Below are positions 15,001 through 26,085 of a DNA stretch of 64,000 nt, piece after piece; positions within the stretch are counted from its first letter, which is position 1, and the number at the start of each line of letters is the position of its first letter. The stretch lies in the NCBI RefSeq assembly GCF_003945595.2, contig NW_024104661.1, positions 157,876-221,875 on the forward strand, given 5' to 3'. The notes below the pieces were generated by a model. It was not told the origin of the DNA, made no database searches, and saw nothing but the letters and a program-made list of their open reading frames with translations. The stretch is from Pipra filicauda (taxonomy: Eukaryota; Chordata; Aves; Passeriformes; Pipridae). A program made the translations under genes and the position numbers.

Positions 15001-18000
15001 AAATTGTTCCTTTTTTTTTTTTTTTTTACCCTCATAGCATTCATTTTCTAGCTATTTATCTTCCTGAAGCAGATTCTACCACCACCAGACATGTATCAGG
15101 GCCAGTGAAAGTACAGCAATTAGATCAGATTACTGTATGATTACACTACACTCCACCAATATTTTCCTGAAGACTCAGCCTCCTCTTCTTGTGTTTTCAC
15201 ACCCATACTGAATTCAAACTGTTAATTGCTTGCTCCTTAATTACTTCTCAAATACATTTATTTCCTTTGTGTCATTGCCTCCAAGCTCCTTATTTGGATT
15301 TGTTATCCTTGGCATTTTAGTATCAGGAGCAGCTTCTGTTTTTTCAGGTGCCACATTCTTCTCTGAAAGCCAGGCATCTCCTTTCCAAGTCTCCTTTCCA
15401 AGTACCCTTTAGCTGGCTCCACTGCTGTATTCTCCCTCAGCCTTTATAACACTTCAAAAGCTCTGTGTATTCCTGTCCTTCAGTGTGATTCACGCAGCAC
15501 ATGCCTTCTTTCATTACCAGAATTCCCTGGGACAATTTGCTTTCCACAGGCATCTCAGTAGTCATCTACAGTTCTTCTCAGTCACCTTTTATGAATGACA
15601 AAGTCTGCCCAGGCTACCAGAGCCCTTAATCATCTGCATTTGGCACCTCTCTTCTCAAACAGTTTGCTCCTGTTGCCTATCAGTGCTTATACAACTTAAG
15701 TACAAACCGTTCATTGTTGTCTTCCCTAACTTCTTATCTTTTTGTTTAATATTTTCTTTTAAGTGAAATCTCTTTAAGGTAGGAAGTCCTCCTTTCTCAA
15801 AAAAGGGACAAGCACCCATGGTGTTACGGTCACTCCTGTAGATAAATATTTAATGAATGATACTAAAACAGATATATATGTAGAAGTTAAATAGCAATCC
15901 ACTGTAGTTTGGCAAAGTTTCAGTACACACAGTACAGCTGTCAACATTTGCATGTGGCAACATCACCACCCCCTCTGCAAACAACAAAATCACTGCCTTT
16001 TTTTCTTTTTTTCCATTCTCTTCAGCTGGAAGACGATATTATAGCCAAACCTGATTATATTGCAAGTATAAAAAGCTTTGCTGCTCAACAGTCCCAAGAC
16101 TGGATGGTTCTTGAGTTTTCACAGCTTGGGTTTATTGGTAAGTATCGATCTTAACAGGGTCAACAGGATTTGGAGCTGTGTAGGTCAAAAAGGTCTCACT
16201 CAGAATTACACTTCAAAGCATGGAAGGACTCATGTATCAAAACCTCCCTGGTTCTTCAGGGAAGGTCCCACTGAAAGTCTTTTACTTTTTGTGCTCTTTA
16301 AAACTGTCTTTTTAATACAGAATCTCCTCAGCATAGGATCCAAATTTGGGTTCCCATAAAAAGGAAATTGTTCCATCCCAGGGCACTGTGTGCCCCTGTA
16401 ATGTGTAGTCTTCAAGAATCAAGCAATGTTTTTTCATATCTGTGTCTTAATTTGAAGATATTCAGTATAATATTGCCATTGAAATGGCATGTCTAGTATT
16501 TTTACGAACTATGCAGGCTCTGTTTCATCTGACACTCTGCTACAGGTGACTGGCAGGTTTGTGTTTGGAAATAGGATATAATTACACACATTATTAGTCA
16601 ACTGGTTGACTGTGTAAGAATATCTCCAGGCATGGGATGGATGTCTTTGCAAAATCCCAAAGAACTGGAGGATCAAAAACTCTCCAAAGCTGGAGTCTAT
16701 GTGAAATTTTCACTAAATATCAGAATTATGTTCATGTGTTTAAGGCTGGTGATACTTAAATATTTATTTAAATAAATTACCTTTAAACATAAAGCTGGTG
16801 ATTTTTGCATAGCAATGAAAACATCTGAACATGTAACATTTTGTCTTGCTTTCAGGAAAATTGTTTAAATCAGAAGACTTGCCACTTGTAGTGGAATTTT
16901 TTCTCATGTTTTATAAAGATAAGCCCGTAGACTGGCTTATAGACCACCTGCTCTGGGTTAAAGTATGCAATCCAGAAAAGGATGCAGTAAGTATGTCTAT
17001 GAGTTTTTGAACATAGGTAATATTCAAACAGTCTCAGTGACAAAGTAATTTATTTTCAGTAAGCAGAATATAAATCTCTCAAACCTGACATACTTTGGAA
17101 TTAGTGGGGAAAACTGTACTGTGCTGTGGATCTGCACAGAGTGGCACAATGTTTGAGCCCGTTGGGCCATAAAGGGAGGTCTGACTCTCAGAAATTCACA
17201 TTTTTGCACCAGAATTGTTTTGCTGCCTCTATCAGCTCAGAACACAGACAGCACAAGCTCACATCTGCCTGCAGCTGGTCACGTAGGCAACCCTGCAGCA
17301 TGAAAGAAAAATATTAATATGTAAACCTATGGGTTTCTTGTAACCTTCTGCTGACCTTCTAATATGAAAGTCAGTAGAACATACAATGCTACCACCACAG
17401 TTGTTCTGAAATTTGCCTATCAATTCCTTTCTTTCAGGAAGCAGAATTTAAGTGTTTTGGTTTAAATCTTTTACTACCTGGGAAAAAAATTGACTGTTTT
17501 CCTGGAAAAAAAAAAAAGAGCAGGAAAACATGTAGGTTGAAGGAACTAAATGATGCTTTTTACTGAAAATGAAAGGAACAGTTGTGTTGTGCCATTTCTA
17601 GCACTATGGGTGAGCCCAATGATATGTTAAGTATTTCTTTATGTCATTTTGCATTCTTTCACTAGTCTTTGGTGCTGGTCACTACTCATAGTCTTCTTGT
17701 ATAACAGGCTGTGCCATGGAGGACTGACCAGAGTTTCTGCTCCTCCTTGGTTTTTAAGGTTCAGGAGTTTTAATTAGTGGAGCCAGTCCCTACTGCAGGC
17801 ATTTACACGTGTTACTTTGGTGTTGATAAGGAAGCAAGCAGAGACAGATAGCAGTTGTGCAGAGCAGGAGATTAAGGGGAGCGGAACATTGCCGGCTCCT
17901 GTCCAGCCTCTCACCCACCAGCACCCCCAAGTCCTTCTCAGCAGGGCTGCTCTCGATCGGTTCATTTCCCAGCCTGTGTCGATATAGGGGTTGCCCTGAC

Positions 18001-21000
18001 CCACATGCAGCACCTTGCACTTGGTCTTATTAAACCCCATGAGATTCCCAGTGGCCCACTTGTCCAGCTTGTCCACGTTTTCAGCCTCGACTGACTATTA
18101 ACATATCCAGGTTCAACTTCATCCGCTCACCAAATTGAAAAAGATGGTTTGTGATAAGCAGGGCCACCAGCTCTCTGCACAATTTAGAAAATTCATCATG
18201 TTTACCTCCTGTGAATCATCATCCACCTCTGGGCTCCCCAGTACAGAGCAGGTGCAGAGGAGGCCACAAAAATTATCAGAGGCTGAAGCACCTCTCCTAT
18301 GGAAACAGGCTGAGAGAGTCAGGGCTGTCCTGCCTGAAGAAGAGGAGGCTCCAGAGGAGACCTTACAGCACATTCCAGTACCTAAAGGGGGATTCTAAAA
18401 GAATCTCTCTAAAAGAGAGAAGTGTTTTTACAAGGACCTGTTGTGACAGGACAAGGGGCAATGGTCTTAAAATGAAAGAGGGTGTAGTTAGATGGGATTC
18501 AAGGGAAACATGTTTTATGGTGAATGTGGTGAGTCACTGGTACAGGATGCCCAGAGAAGCAGTGGATGCCAGATCCAGTGTTCCTGGCCAGGCTAGATGG
18601 GGCTCTGAGCAACCTGGTGTGGTGGAAGGTGTCCCTGCCCATGTCAGGGGTGTCAGAACGAGATGATTTTTAACCGTCCCTTTCAACCCAAACCGTTCTG
18701 TGGTCCTGTGATCACGTGCAGTTGGGACTAGCAACTTTCAAGGGTGGAAGGCCTGACTCAACGAGGAACCTTATCTCAGCTTCTGCAGAAATGACCACAC
18801 CATCTCTGTGCTACTGATTATTCTCAGCTGTTGCTCTTTTAGTAGTGCTGCCAGCACTAGTAGTGCTCCTAGCACAAAAGGAGACGTGCTAGGGACTACG
18901 TTATTATAAGGGATGAACTGCAAACCCTGTCAGTAGAAAGATCACAAATTTATTTTCTTATAATGATTTTTTTTCTCTAGCAAAAGTATAGCGTGTTTTT
19001 CAAAGAAACAGCTGCCAATAAACCAATTTGCACGTGTTGCTTTTTTGCAGTGTTTTGCTGAACATCTGCTGGACAAACATAAAAATACTTTGTTCTTGCT
19101 TTCCGGGTGGTTTTGAATTTTCAATTCTGTGGAAATTATAAATCCCCCATGAGTTTTGATGTTTAAGCCAGCTGAGTGAAGACTTTATCAGTTTTAGCTT
19201 TAAAAGTCATTGATATAGTTTATGTAACTTTTTTTTTTTAATAGAACTGAAAGCTCTTGATTGAAGAGGTAAACACAAATCAAATCCTCTCAAATTATCC
19301 TCTCAAATTTTAAGGTGTGAGACCTGGGATACAGAGAAATTAAATGATCTTCCAAACTCACTCCATTCTATGGCAGAAACAAGAGTAGAACCCAGGGAGT
19401 CTCATTTTAGCTCTTTGCTCTGTTTCATGCTATTATGCTTCATGGTCTCATTAATTATTGTGGCATGTTTGCTTCATTGCATCGAACTATGATGCTCTGT
19501 AGATACTGAGAAAAAATTGCATTTAAAGGAGTAGTTTGCAATCATTAAAAAATCAAGAAACTCAGAAATTAGTACCAGTTACAGTTATTTAACTCCCTGG
19601 TATACGTATTGTCACAAGTGTAGTAAACTGGAAAATTGTGTTTGAAATACAGCATTTAGGGGATTTATCTAATTATATGGTAAAAGATCCATGACTTATA
19701 GTACATTATAAGCCTTTCAAACATAGCAGAAAGAGCCAAAATTATAAAGATTGAAGTATAACCAGAATATATCTCAAGAAGGTCAGTTTTGGTCAAAATA
19801 GTTTAATTAGAATGATATGGCAAAGCTAAGAGTTGAAATCAAATTTGCCAGAAATAGGTAAAAAAATCAATTGATTTCAGATTGGAGGTCCATTTTTGTC
19901 ACTCTGAGATGTGATCCATGGTATACAGTGCAGAAATCCCTGAATTACCGGTAGTTCAGCCTTCAAATCTATATAACACCATAAGTGGAATTATGAGTTT
20001 TAGTCTAGAAACAGTGTATTTGATATAAAGTGATGGTTAATTTAAGGATTACTCATTTAAATATGGATAAAAACCCTGAACCCATACTCTCAAGTACATA
20101 GTGAAATTGCCTTATGGAACTTAGTTTGTCTCTCCTTGGTTTAAATAATCCTTTGCTCCCTTTTACTTTCTTTCCAGGCACACTGTGAACAGGAAAAGTC
20201 AAAGTTCCGTATCCGTGCTAAGCCATCGCTCTTTCAGCATATGGGAATTCATTCATCCTTGGCTGGGAAGATACAGAATTTGAAAGTAAGAGTAACAAAT
20301 TAGTGCCGTATTTCGAAATTACGCGCTTGTGTTCTGACTTGTTTCTCAAATCAGTTTCTGGAATCACATATTTGGCATTGGATGGCATTTCCATATTCAA
20401 TTATGTTGGTTTACAGATGTGGTGGAAAATATTAATCTGGCACCTAAGCTGCAGCTGGGGCACACTGCTTCTGCACAAACATTTTTGAATTTCTAACGTG
20501 AACAATTGCACCAGTCACAGCAGCGTTTCATGGTCTGTAGGAACCCTCTTCCCAACAAAAGGTTACATGTGCTCTGCTCCACACAAACACAGACAGCTGC
20601 AATGGTTTGTTTTGGCTGAGCAGTTCACATTCCCAATATGAAGGACTATTAAGAAGGTGTACTGGTAGGACAGGAGTGTGCCTAATGTGATGGCCATAGA
20701 TTTTTAGGGAGAGTTTGGAGGGCAAACCACATATCTGATAAGGACAAGAACAATGGTGCACCAGGCTTCAGGGATCTCCTGATGGTGCCACTTAGACTGG
20801 TCACAAGATCATTTGAATTTCTCTATTTGATCAGACTAGAGATTCATGTAACCTTTAGCAGAGACCAGTATCACATGTTCTGGCAGTAGACAACTATGAG
20901 ATAGCCTACTGTGGAGAAGTTTATTTTTAAATCTTGGTAACTAAGGAGTAATCAGTACAGCTCTGTCTACAAACTGTAACACTGAGTCCCAGTGATTGCA

Positions 21001-24000
21001 CTGAAATATTATATATTTATTAAAAACATATATCTTTTCACACTGAGTTAATTATTTTCTGGAATAGCTTCCTATAGCTATTCCAGATATCAGTGCACTT
21101 TTTTTCATTGCGTGAGTGAAATTAAATTTCTTTATATCCAACAGGATAAAGATTTTGGAAAAAATGTGCTGCATAAAGCACATAAGAATCCACCTGCAAA
21201 AGTGGATACAAGCCTAAGAATATACCAGCAATATACCTTGGAAAAAATTTACAAAGGAGAAGACTGTTTTTGGGCTTCAGCTCCAGTGGCAGGTGACTAC
21301 ATCAGGTTCACCTTTTTAAATCCACTTAAAGTTGAAAAGTAAGTATTACGTGATATGGAATACAGAAACCTACATATATCCAGTTTGGAAATTACTGAGT
21401 CTGTTCAAAATCAGTGCTCAACTGCTTGCATAAACCTTGTTATTGACAAAAATCCTTTATTTGCTACTTATCTGCTCTTCTTCTTGAACTCCCCTCCTGA
21501 AATACATTTCTTCCTTGGTAATTGGAGACCTTCGTAATTTTTTTCTTTTTATTTTATTTCTTCATATAAATATTTTACACTCTCTCGTGATAATTCTCAA
21601 AGGATTTTGTGTTTCAGTAATGAATTTCAACAATAGAGTTTATGAAAACTTTATTTGTGTAGTTGCCAACAGAAAGGCTGTTTGCATGATGTCAGGTCTG
21701 TATCTCCACCTAGTGAGCTGCACTAAATGACAGTTGTTACAATAAATACTGGTGTTCTGTGATTAGTGGTTAATTAACTGGTTTATGCTTTAGAAAACTT
21801 GGGTAGCCTGTATTTTTACATTTTCCTGTTAACTGGGAAGCTGTACTGCATGAAGCTAACTCACATATAGTATTGTCTAATGGCTCGTCCCAGCCCCATC
21901 ACAATGCTAACCTGTGAAAATGTATTGTTAGTCCTATAATATTTGGTGGTCTTAGGCCTTGAATGTTTGGTACCAGAGGAGAGAGGTTGATGCTTTAAAT
22001 TTCCTTAGTTCTTTTTGGATCTAAAACCCTAAGAAATCTAGTGCCAGAAATTTCAAACCAAACAAGGATTTTTATTTTTAACTCTTACAGGTATTTTCAC
22101 TTGGATTTTTATTTTGTCAGTGCTCTGGCTCATTGTCTAGGAAGGAAATTATTTAGAAGCATCTGAATTGATCAGTATTGATTTAAAAAAGGGGGATTCT
22201 TCTGGCATGCAGTGTATGGTTTAGTGAAAACAGGAGTTTTTGCTGCCGTTTGCCTTCCAGAAACCCATCTCACCTCAGTCTTAAAATGATAGGAACAGAT
22301 CAGAGGGCAGATCTTCCCTAGCCATTTAAATCTGGGAAGTTAATTAATTTGGAACTTGAGCACTGGAAAGGGGAGACACTTGCATTCCTGGTTCCTGAGA
22401 CAGATGGTTTAAATGTCTGTTCTGTTTAAAATAAAAAGCCTCTACTATAGTTTGGTCACAGATGTTAAAGTTCCAATGCATATTTCACTATAGCCCACAA
22501 CTATTTAAAGAAAAAGTATCTGAAACATTCCTTCAAAACTGGAAAGAATTACTTCCCTAGAACTTTTCTAAAATATAAAATACCTGGAAATAATATACCT
22601 TTATCATCAGGTACTTCTTCAGAAGTGGAAACATGGAGCACCCTGGTGATAAACTGTTTAACACTACTGTGGAAGTGTTGCCAGCTGATGTAAGTCTCTC
22701 ATTTCCAACTGTATTTCATTCTAAGAATGATGTTCAGCATAAAATGTCATAACCTAGAAAACATTTCTGAAAGTTTTATTGTTTCCTTTTTTTTTTTTTA
22801 CAGGAAATGCAGAGAAAAGAACTGGTTGATACTGGAAATAAATTTAACTACCCAGCAACCAAAGATGGATATTTAAAAATAGGTAATTTTTTTATTGTCA
22901 CTGCAAAATCAGAAATTCTGTTCTTACATAAAAAAATGGTACTGCTTGAGAGTATTTCATTACCTCTTTAATAAATTCAACATTCCAAGGTGGATTAGTA
23001 AGGAAGAGAAACCCTTTGCACTGCTGTGTAGTGTAGTGTATGATGTTTGACCAATGACTATCCAATTTGGTTTAAATAAGAACCCTACCAGCAGCAGCAG
23101 CAAAAGCCAAGCCATCTAATTAGAAGAAAAAAACTAATTACAGTCCCTGCAAGGTCTTAATAGGATGGATTGGGTTTGTGTGGCAAGGTTTTGGTAGTGG
23201 GAGGCCTACACTGGTGGCTTCTGTGAGAAGGAGAAGGCTCCAGGATGAACCCTTCACTGGCCAAGGCCAAGTCCACCAGCGATGGGAGTAGCACCTCTGG
23301 GGTAACATATTTAAGAAGGGGGGAAAAAACCCTGTGTGGCAGCAATTGGAGCTGGGGAGAGGAGTCTGAATATATGAGAGAAATAACTCTGAAGACACTA
23401 AAGTCAGTGAAGAAGGCTGGGGAGGATGCCATGCTGACTCCCCTGGGGAGGAAGGAGGAGCAGAGACAACACAGGACGAACTGACCACAACCCCCATTCC
23501 CTGTCCTCCTGCACTCCAGGGGGCAAGGAGGTAGAGAAAATCAAGAGGAAAGTTTAGCCCAAAAGGGCAGGGGTGGGGGAAGGTATTTTCAAAATTTGGT
23601 TTTATTTCTCATTACTCTACTCTGATATGATTGGTAATAAATTAATTTTTTTCCCAAGTCAAGTCTGCTTTGCCCATGTCCAGCCAGGATCAACCCACCC
23701 CACAGGATTCTGGTTTGGCTTTTGCAGCCATAGATGAAGACAAAAATCATGATTATGACAGCATTAACTTGTGTTCTAACCTGAAATGAAGCATGATACA
23801 ATGCACCTTCTCCCTTTTTGCCCCCACCCTGCTTGCCCTTCTTCCTTTCTCAGGGTGGTGAGCGACTTCTCTTAAACAAACTGCAGACTCTCCACATGCC
23901 TGGTTTCTACAATTACCTAAACTAAAACACCACTGTGTGAACAAAAATGGTCTGTTAGGAGATCTGATTTGCTTGCCACTTCTGTGCCTTCTAACACTTA

Positions 24001-26085
24001 ATTACTCTTTTCTCCCACTGAACCACTTTCATCTCTCCAACACTTTGTATGCTTTGACTTCTCTCCCACCTACTCATGGCTGCTTTGCTCTAATTAGAGA
24101 TGCAAACCAAGATGCTGTCAGCTCACAGTTGCACATGCAAGTTTATAGGAATGAATATCATGTATGGGATGAGTGTTTTTCATTTATCTGCAGGGATTTT
24201 ATGCCAGTTTAACAAGGTTATTTAAAAAGCATTGAACTATTGAAGGAATGTGTCACACTTGCTCCATGATTACCAGCACATCTTTTTACAGACAGTAATA
24301 CTTCTCAGAAAAAACTGTTCTAGATGATTTAAAATGACCATGTGTGCCACATGTATATGGTTACTACTAGCATATGCAAATTTATTTAACATTTGTAGCT
24401 ATAGGTTGTTTTCTTGTATTCTTCTCCAGCTCCTAGTTGCTGTAACTGAAGGAATGAATCCTTCTTGCTTATAGCTTTATTTTTCAGTTGTTACTGTTTG
24501 ACCTTTTCCAAAAGATTTTTTTCCTAAATGTTTTATTTAATTATACGTGGATTTAATTTATAGATTGTAATTTAGGGCTTTCACGTAAGTTTGCTTGGAA
24601 ATATACTTCATTCTAATATATGTTTTCATGGATTTTGTTCTATTTTTTTATTTAGGAGCTTTTGAAAATGGAATTGCAGAAGGCAGTATCAATCAGTCAA
24701 TAGGAAGAATAAAGGCTATTCGTTTATCGATCAGTTCTGATTCCCCTGTCTGGGCAATACTTAGTGAGGTAAGAATGTTAATAAAAGCACTTTTATTATT
24801 CATTGTTAAATGGGTTTTGGTTGTTCCAGTCATATAGTATTGATAATCATGACTTCTGTTTAATTTTAAATTAATTTTGTGTGGGGAAACTCACAAAAGT
24901 GGAGAATTATATTAATTATTCAGGGGAGAAGTTAAATTTACGTCACAGAAAGTGCTGGAAATGCTTAAATGGGATGATTCTCCAGTTTTGCAGTGCTGCA
25001 AGTGTAGTTGCTAGGATTTGGGTCTTGATTTAAAAAGCTTTTTTCAGTCACCATCTTGTATATTAATTATATTATGTCATTATATTATGTAATTTTCAGA
25101 TGAGCATGTGATTTTTTAATTCTTCAAGTTTTTCCCAAGTGTTTGAATATCAGTGAGCCCATAAATAGAAAATACTCAGCAGAAGTCACTGAAGAGAATT
25201 ACTACAGCCTTAAAATCTAGCCATAGCTGGAAGAAGGGAAAAGCTAATGTCTTAGGGAAATGTTTCTGCAGAATTTAGAAAATAATATTTTGATTTTTTT
25301 CAGGTACTTATCAAGACATCTGAAAACTGAAAAAAAAAATAATTTTTGATGTGTTGCTTGTTACAGACTGTTTGAAAACAAGGCTGACAGCAACAAAAAA
25401 AGAACTGGGTAAAAAAACCAATTCCAAACCCATGTCATTCTTAATATTGTCTATTATGAAAGAGTTGAGATAACTCTCATGTCTTTATAGAAAAAGGTGT
25501 AAAGAACCCAGTTATGTTTGTAATTTCTGTAAAACGTTTTTGAGTAAGGTGTCATCTATAAAAATCTCACCTTATCTTGGCAACATTCAACATATATAGT
25601 TATAAAAAATTGATAAGGCATTGCAGGCTGTCTCAGGGACTAAACCATAAATGTATAACAAATTTCATCAGAAGTAAAAATATGGACATTTTTTGAAAAT
25701 ATTAGGAACACAGTGTTCAACTCCACTAAAAACACTGCTCAGTTTTGTAGGGAAAGGAGAACTGAAGGAAAAGCTGTCAATATTCATTGCAAGTATTCAA
25801 AGAAGTCCACAGGAACTGTTTAACGTTATGAAAATGGATCTCAAACTTAACATAAGTGTGTTTCAGTCTTAATGTAGCATAAGTTATGTTTAATATTTTT
25901 TAAATGAAAAGTGCCTCCAAGTTACCATTTGAATAATTTTATACTTAAACAGATATTGTTTGGAAGATTGTAAAACTTTTCGATGAATTGTGTATTGAAT
26001 TAACTACAGGAAATAAGGGTATTATGTGTAACTATATTTTTGTAAAAAGAAAATCTATTTAAATAAAATTTTGGATCCTATTGTT
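1..26085 (+). CDS. MGAT4D: MGAT4D-like N-acetylglucosaminyltransferase gene, 5'-truncated by the window edge (14 coding exons)
   Basis: This is a GnT-IV (MGAT4) family protein. Family members sit in the Golgi membrane and add beta-1,4-GlcNAc to the alpha-1,3 mannose arm of N-glycans; mammalian MGAT4D is instead described as a testis inhibitor of GnT-I. The exons join at 38-199, 2863-3003, 4790-4923, 7022-7068, 9562-9675, 10954-11029, 16026-16137, 16856-16986, 20178-20285, 21145-21338, 22611-22689, 22804-22882, 24656-24768 and 25304-25330. They give about 504 residues in one frame. The order is a stem with a heptad-like helix (residues 1-40 of this fragment), the catalytic domain with IPTVKRE and LEDDI (about 225-229) and NPEKDA (about 300-305), then a C-terminal lectin-like domain (about 342-500). 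The N-terminal membrane anchor is outside the window. The symbol rests on synteny with CLGN; MGAT4A or MGAT4B is less likely. The MGAT4 family call is secure, the paralogue fairly so. Confidence 0.88.
38..199 (+). CDS. MGAT4D: MGAT4D exon a: stem/coiled region
   Basis: The exon follows a ctgcag acceptor and ends at a gtctgt donor. It encodes about 53 residues rich in Glu, Arg and Leu ([18 protein letters not shown]), a likely helical stem. It closes with two N-glycosylation sequons, NLT and NHT. It starts in phase, so at least one upstream exon is missing. Confidence 0.8.
885..975 (+). repeat. G-run and T/G-rich tract
   Basis: Clustered G-runs at 885-902 could form a quadruplex. They are followed by a T/G-rich low-complexity stretch. 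It lies in a MGAT4D intron; the rest of 200-2862 shows nothing else beyond the dinucleotide repeat at 1919. Confidence 0.6.
1919..1958. repeat. (CA)n-(TA)n microsatellite
   Basis: An AC run passes through ACAT units into a pure TA run. Simple repeat in a MGAT4D intron. Confidence 0.9.
2863..3003 (+). CDS. MGAT4D: MGAT4D exon b
   Basis: The exon encodes [16 protein letters not shown] through FGQQRTGG. The acceptor is a T-run plus ag; the donor gtggga is weak but is the only one that keeps the family sequence RTG-V-S in frame with the next exon. Confidence 0.8.
3004..7021 (+). other. MGAT4D introns around exons c and d, no other feature seen
   Basis: Apart from the exon at 4790-4923, this stretch is AT-rich intron. 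Short open frames here have no recognisable protein content, and no repeat was recognised. Confidence 0.5.
4790..4923 (+). CDS. MGAT4D: MGAT4D exon c: start of catalytic domain
   Basis: It encodes [26 protein letters not shown] and CVIIIFVAE, the first beta-strand block of the GnT-IV catalytic fold. It lies between tcttcgcag and gtaagt. Confidence 0.88.
7022..7068 (+). CDS. MGAT4D: MGAT4D exon d (47-bp small exon)
   Basis: It encodes [15 protein letters not shown]. It is bounded by ctttag and gtaagt and is phase-compatible with both neighbouring exons. Confidence 0.82.
7434..7552 (-). mobile_element. CR1 LINE 3' fragment
   Basis: The + strand begins with tagaatcatagaatcattta and continues gttggaaaagacctgtaaga. 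This is the inverted 3' end of an avian CR1, about 120 bases long, 5'-truncated. Confidence 0.88.
8128..8690 (-). mobile_element. CR1 LINE fragment with end of reverse-transcriptase ORF
   Basis: The element starts on the + strand with the inverted CR1 tail (agaatcatttaggttggaag). Its minus strand reads fragments of the CR1 ORF2 end ([39 protein letters not shown]), broken by frameshifts. It is a dead 5'-truncated copy in the MGAT4D intron. Confidence 0.9.
8940..9012 (+). repeat. T/G-rich low-complexity tract
   Basis: Runs of T broken by GGG and GTTTGG in intron DNA. It resembles the tracts at 885 and 12841. Confidence 0.7.
9562..9675 (+). CDS. MGAT4D: MGAT4D exon e
   Basis: It encodes [17 protein letters not shown] and then [19 protein letters not shown], very close to the family signature. 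Borders are ttctcacag and gtaag. It is hidden in an open frame that begins in the intron. Confidence 0.9.
10954..11029 (+). CDS. MGAT4D: MGAT4D exon f
   Basis: It encodes [18 protein letters not shown] and then PKGTLYLQ, one of the most conserved GnT-IV stretches, between tttag and gtatgt. Border positions are good to about one base; the in-frame reading follows from family homology. Confidence 0.82.
11030..12840 (+). other. MGAT4D intron, no other feature seen
   Basis: No exon, repeat family or RNA gene was recognised in this AT-rich stretch. Confidence 0.5.
12841..13062 (+). repeat. Long T/G-rich tract (about 220 bp)
   Basis: The + strand is almost only T and G, with repeated TTTTTTG and GGGTTTTTT units. 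It ends in G-runs at 13034-13051. The open frame across it is compositional (Phe, Gly, Leu, Trp) and not a gene. Confidence 0.8.
13479..13545. repeat. (TA)n microsatellite
   Basis: A pure TA run at 13479-13506 is followed by a second TA-rich block to about 13545. Confidence 0.9.
13550..16020 (+). other. MGAT4D intron, no other feature seen
   Basis: This is pyrimidine-rich intron DNA with a T-run at 15011-15027. I see no exon, repeat family or RNA gene. Confidence 0.45.
16026..16137 (+). CDS. MGAT4D: MGAT4D exon g: EDD motif
   Basis: It encodes [19 protein letters not shown] and [13 protein letters not shown]. The acidic EDD is the DXD-like metal and UDP-GlcNAc site of the GnT-IV family and is intact here. 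Borders are ttcag and gtaagt. Confidence 0.92.
16856..16986 (+). CDS. MGAT4D: MGAT4D exon h
   Basis: It encodes [20 protein letters not shown], then [19 protein letters not shown], a family hallmark. Borders are ctttcag and gtaagt. Confidence 0.92.
17770..18075 (-). mobile_element. CR1-like LINE fragment (ORF2 part)
   Basis: The minus strand reads [20 protein letters not shown] and, in another frame, [20 protein letters not shown], both typical of the C-terminal part of avian CR1 ORF2. Frame changes show it is dead. It has no CR1 3' tail of its own. Confidence 0.75.
18215..18715 (+). mobile_element. CR1 LINE 3' copy
   Basis: The copy runs from the CR1 stretch like aagcacctctcctatggaaa through aggctccagaggagacctta to a tail with cctttcaacccaaaccgttc. 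It is opposite in orientation to the fragment just upstream. The open frame on the + strand here is element-derived. Confidence 0.9.
20178..20285 (+). CDS. MGAT4D: MGAT4D exon i
   Basis: The 36 codons include [20 protein letters not shown], the conserved end of the catalytic domain. Borders are tttccag and gtaag. Confidence 0.92.
21145..21338 (+). CDS. MGAT4D: MGAT4D exon j: start of lectin-like domain
   Basis: It encodes [37 protein letters not shown] and [16 protein letters not shown]. In GnT-IV this starts the C-terminal carbohydrate-binding (CBM-like) domain. Confidence 0.92.
22611..22689 (+). CDS. MGAT4D: MGAT4D exon k
   Basis: It encodes [20 protein letters not shown] and EVLPAD, lectin-domain sequence with one NTT glycosylation sequon. 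Borders are atcag and gtaagt. Confidence 0.9.
22804..22882 (+). CDS. MGAT4D: MGAT4D exon l
   Basis: It encodes [20 protein letters not shown] and DGYLKI. The acceptor follows a long T-run; the donor is gtaatt. Confidence 0.86.
23171..23704 (+). mobile_element. Avian endogenous-retrovirus LTR (solo LTR), sense to MGAT4D
   Basis: The unit begins TGGGTTTGTGTGGCAAGG and ends CAACCCACCCCACA, so it has TG...CA ends. It includes gggtggggg and an internal AATAAA at 23636-23641. A possible 4-bp target duplication GGAT flanks it (23167-23170 and 23705-23708). I recognise the sequence type as a common bird LTR. No internal viral gene is present, so it looks like a solo LTR. Confidence 0.7.
24656..24768 (+). 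CDS. MGAT4D: MGAT4D exon m
   Basis: It encodes [20 protein letters not shown] and ends in SPVWAILSE, the conserved close of the lectin-like domain. Confidence 0.9.
25304..25330 (+). CDS. MGAT4D: MGAT4D last coding exon
   Basis: After ttttttcag it encodes VLIKTSEN and a TGA stop. The length matches the short tail that follows AILxE in the family. Confidence 0.85.
   Translation, partial: VLIKTSEN
25331..26085 (+). other. MGAT4D: MGAT4D 3' UTR and polyA signal
   Basis: AT-rich sequence without coding signal runs from the stop codon to an AATAAA at 26062-26067. The UTR end is inferred at about 20 bases beyond that. Confidence 0.6.

Noticed and set aside
18151..18666. Open frame of 171 codons on the + strand
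   Set aside because: It lies within a CR1 3' copy and its translation is CR1-derived.
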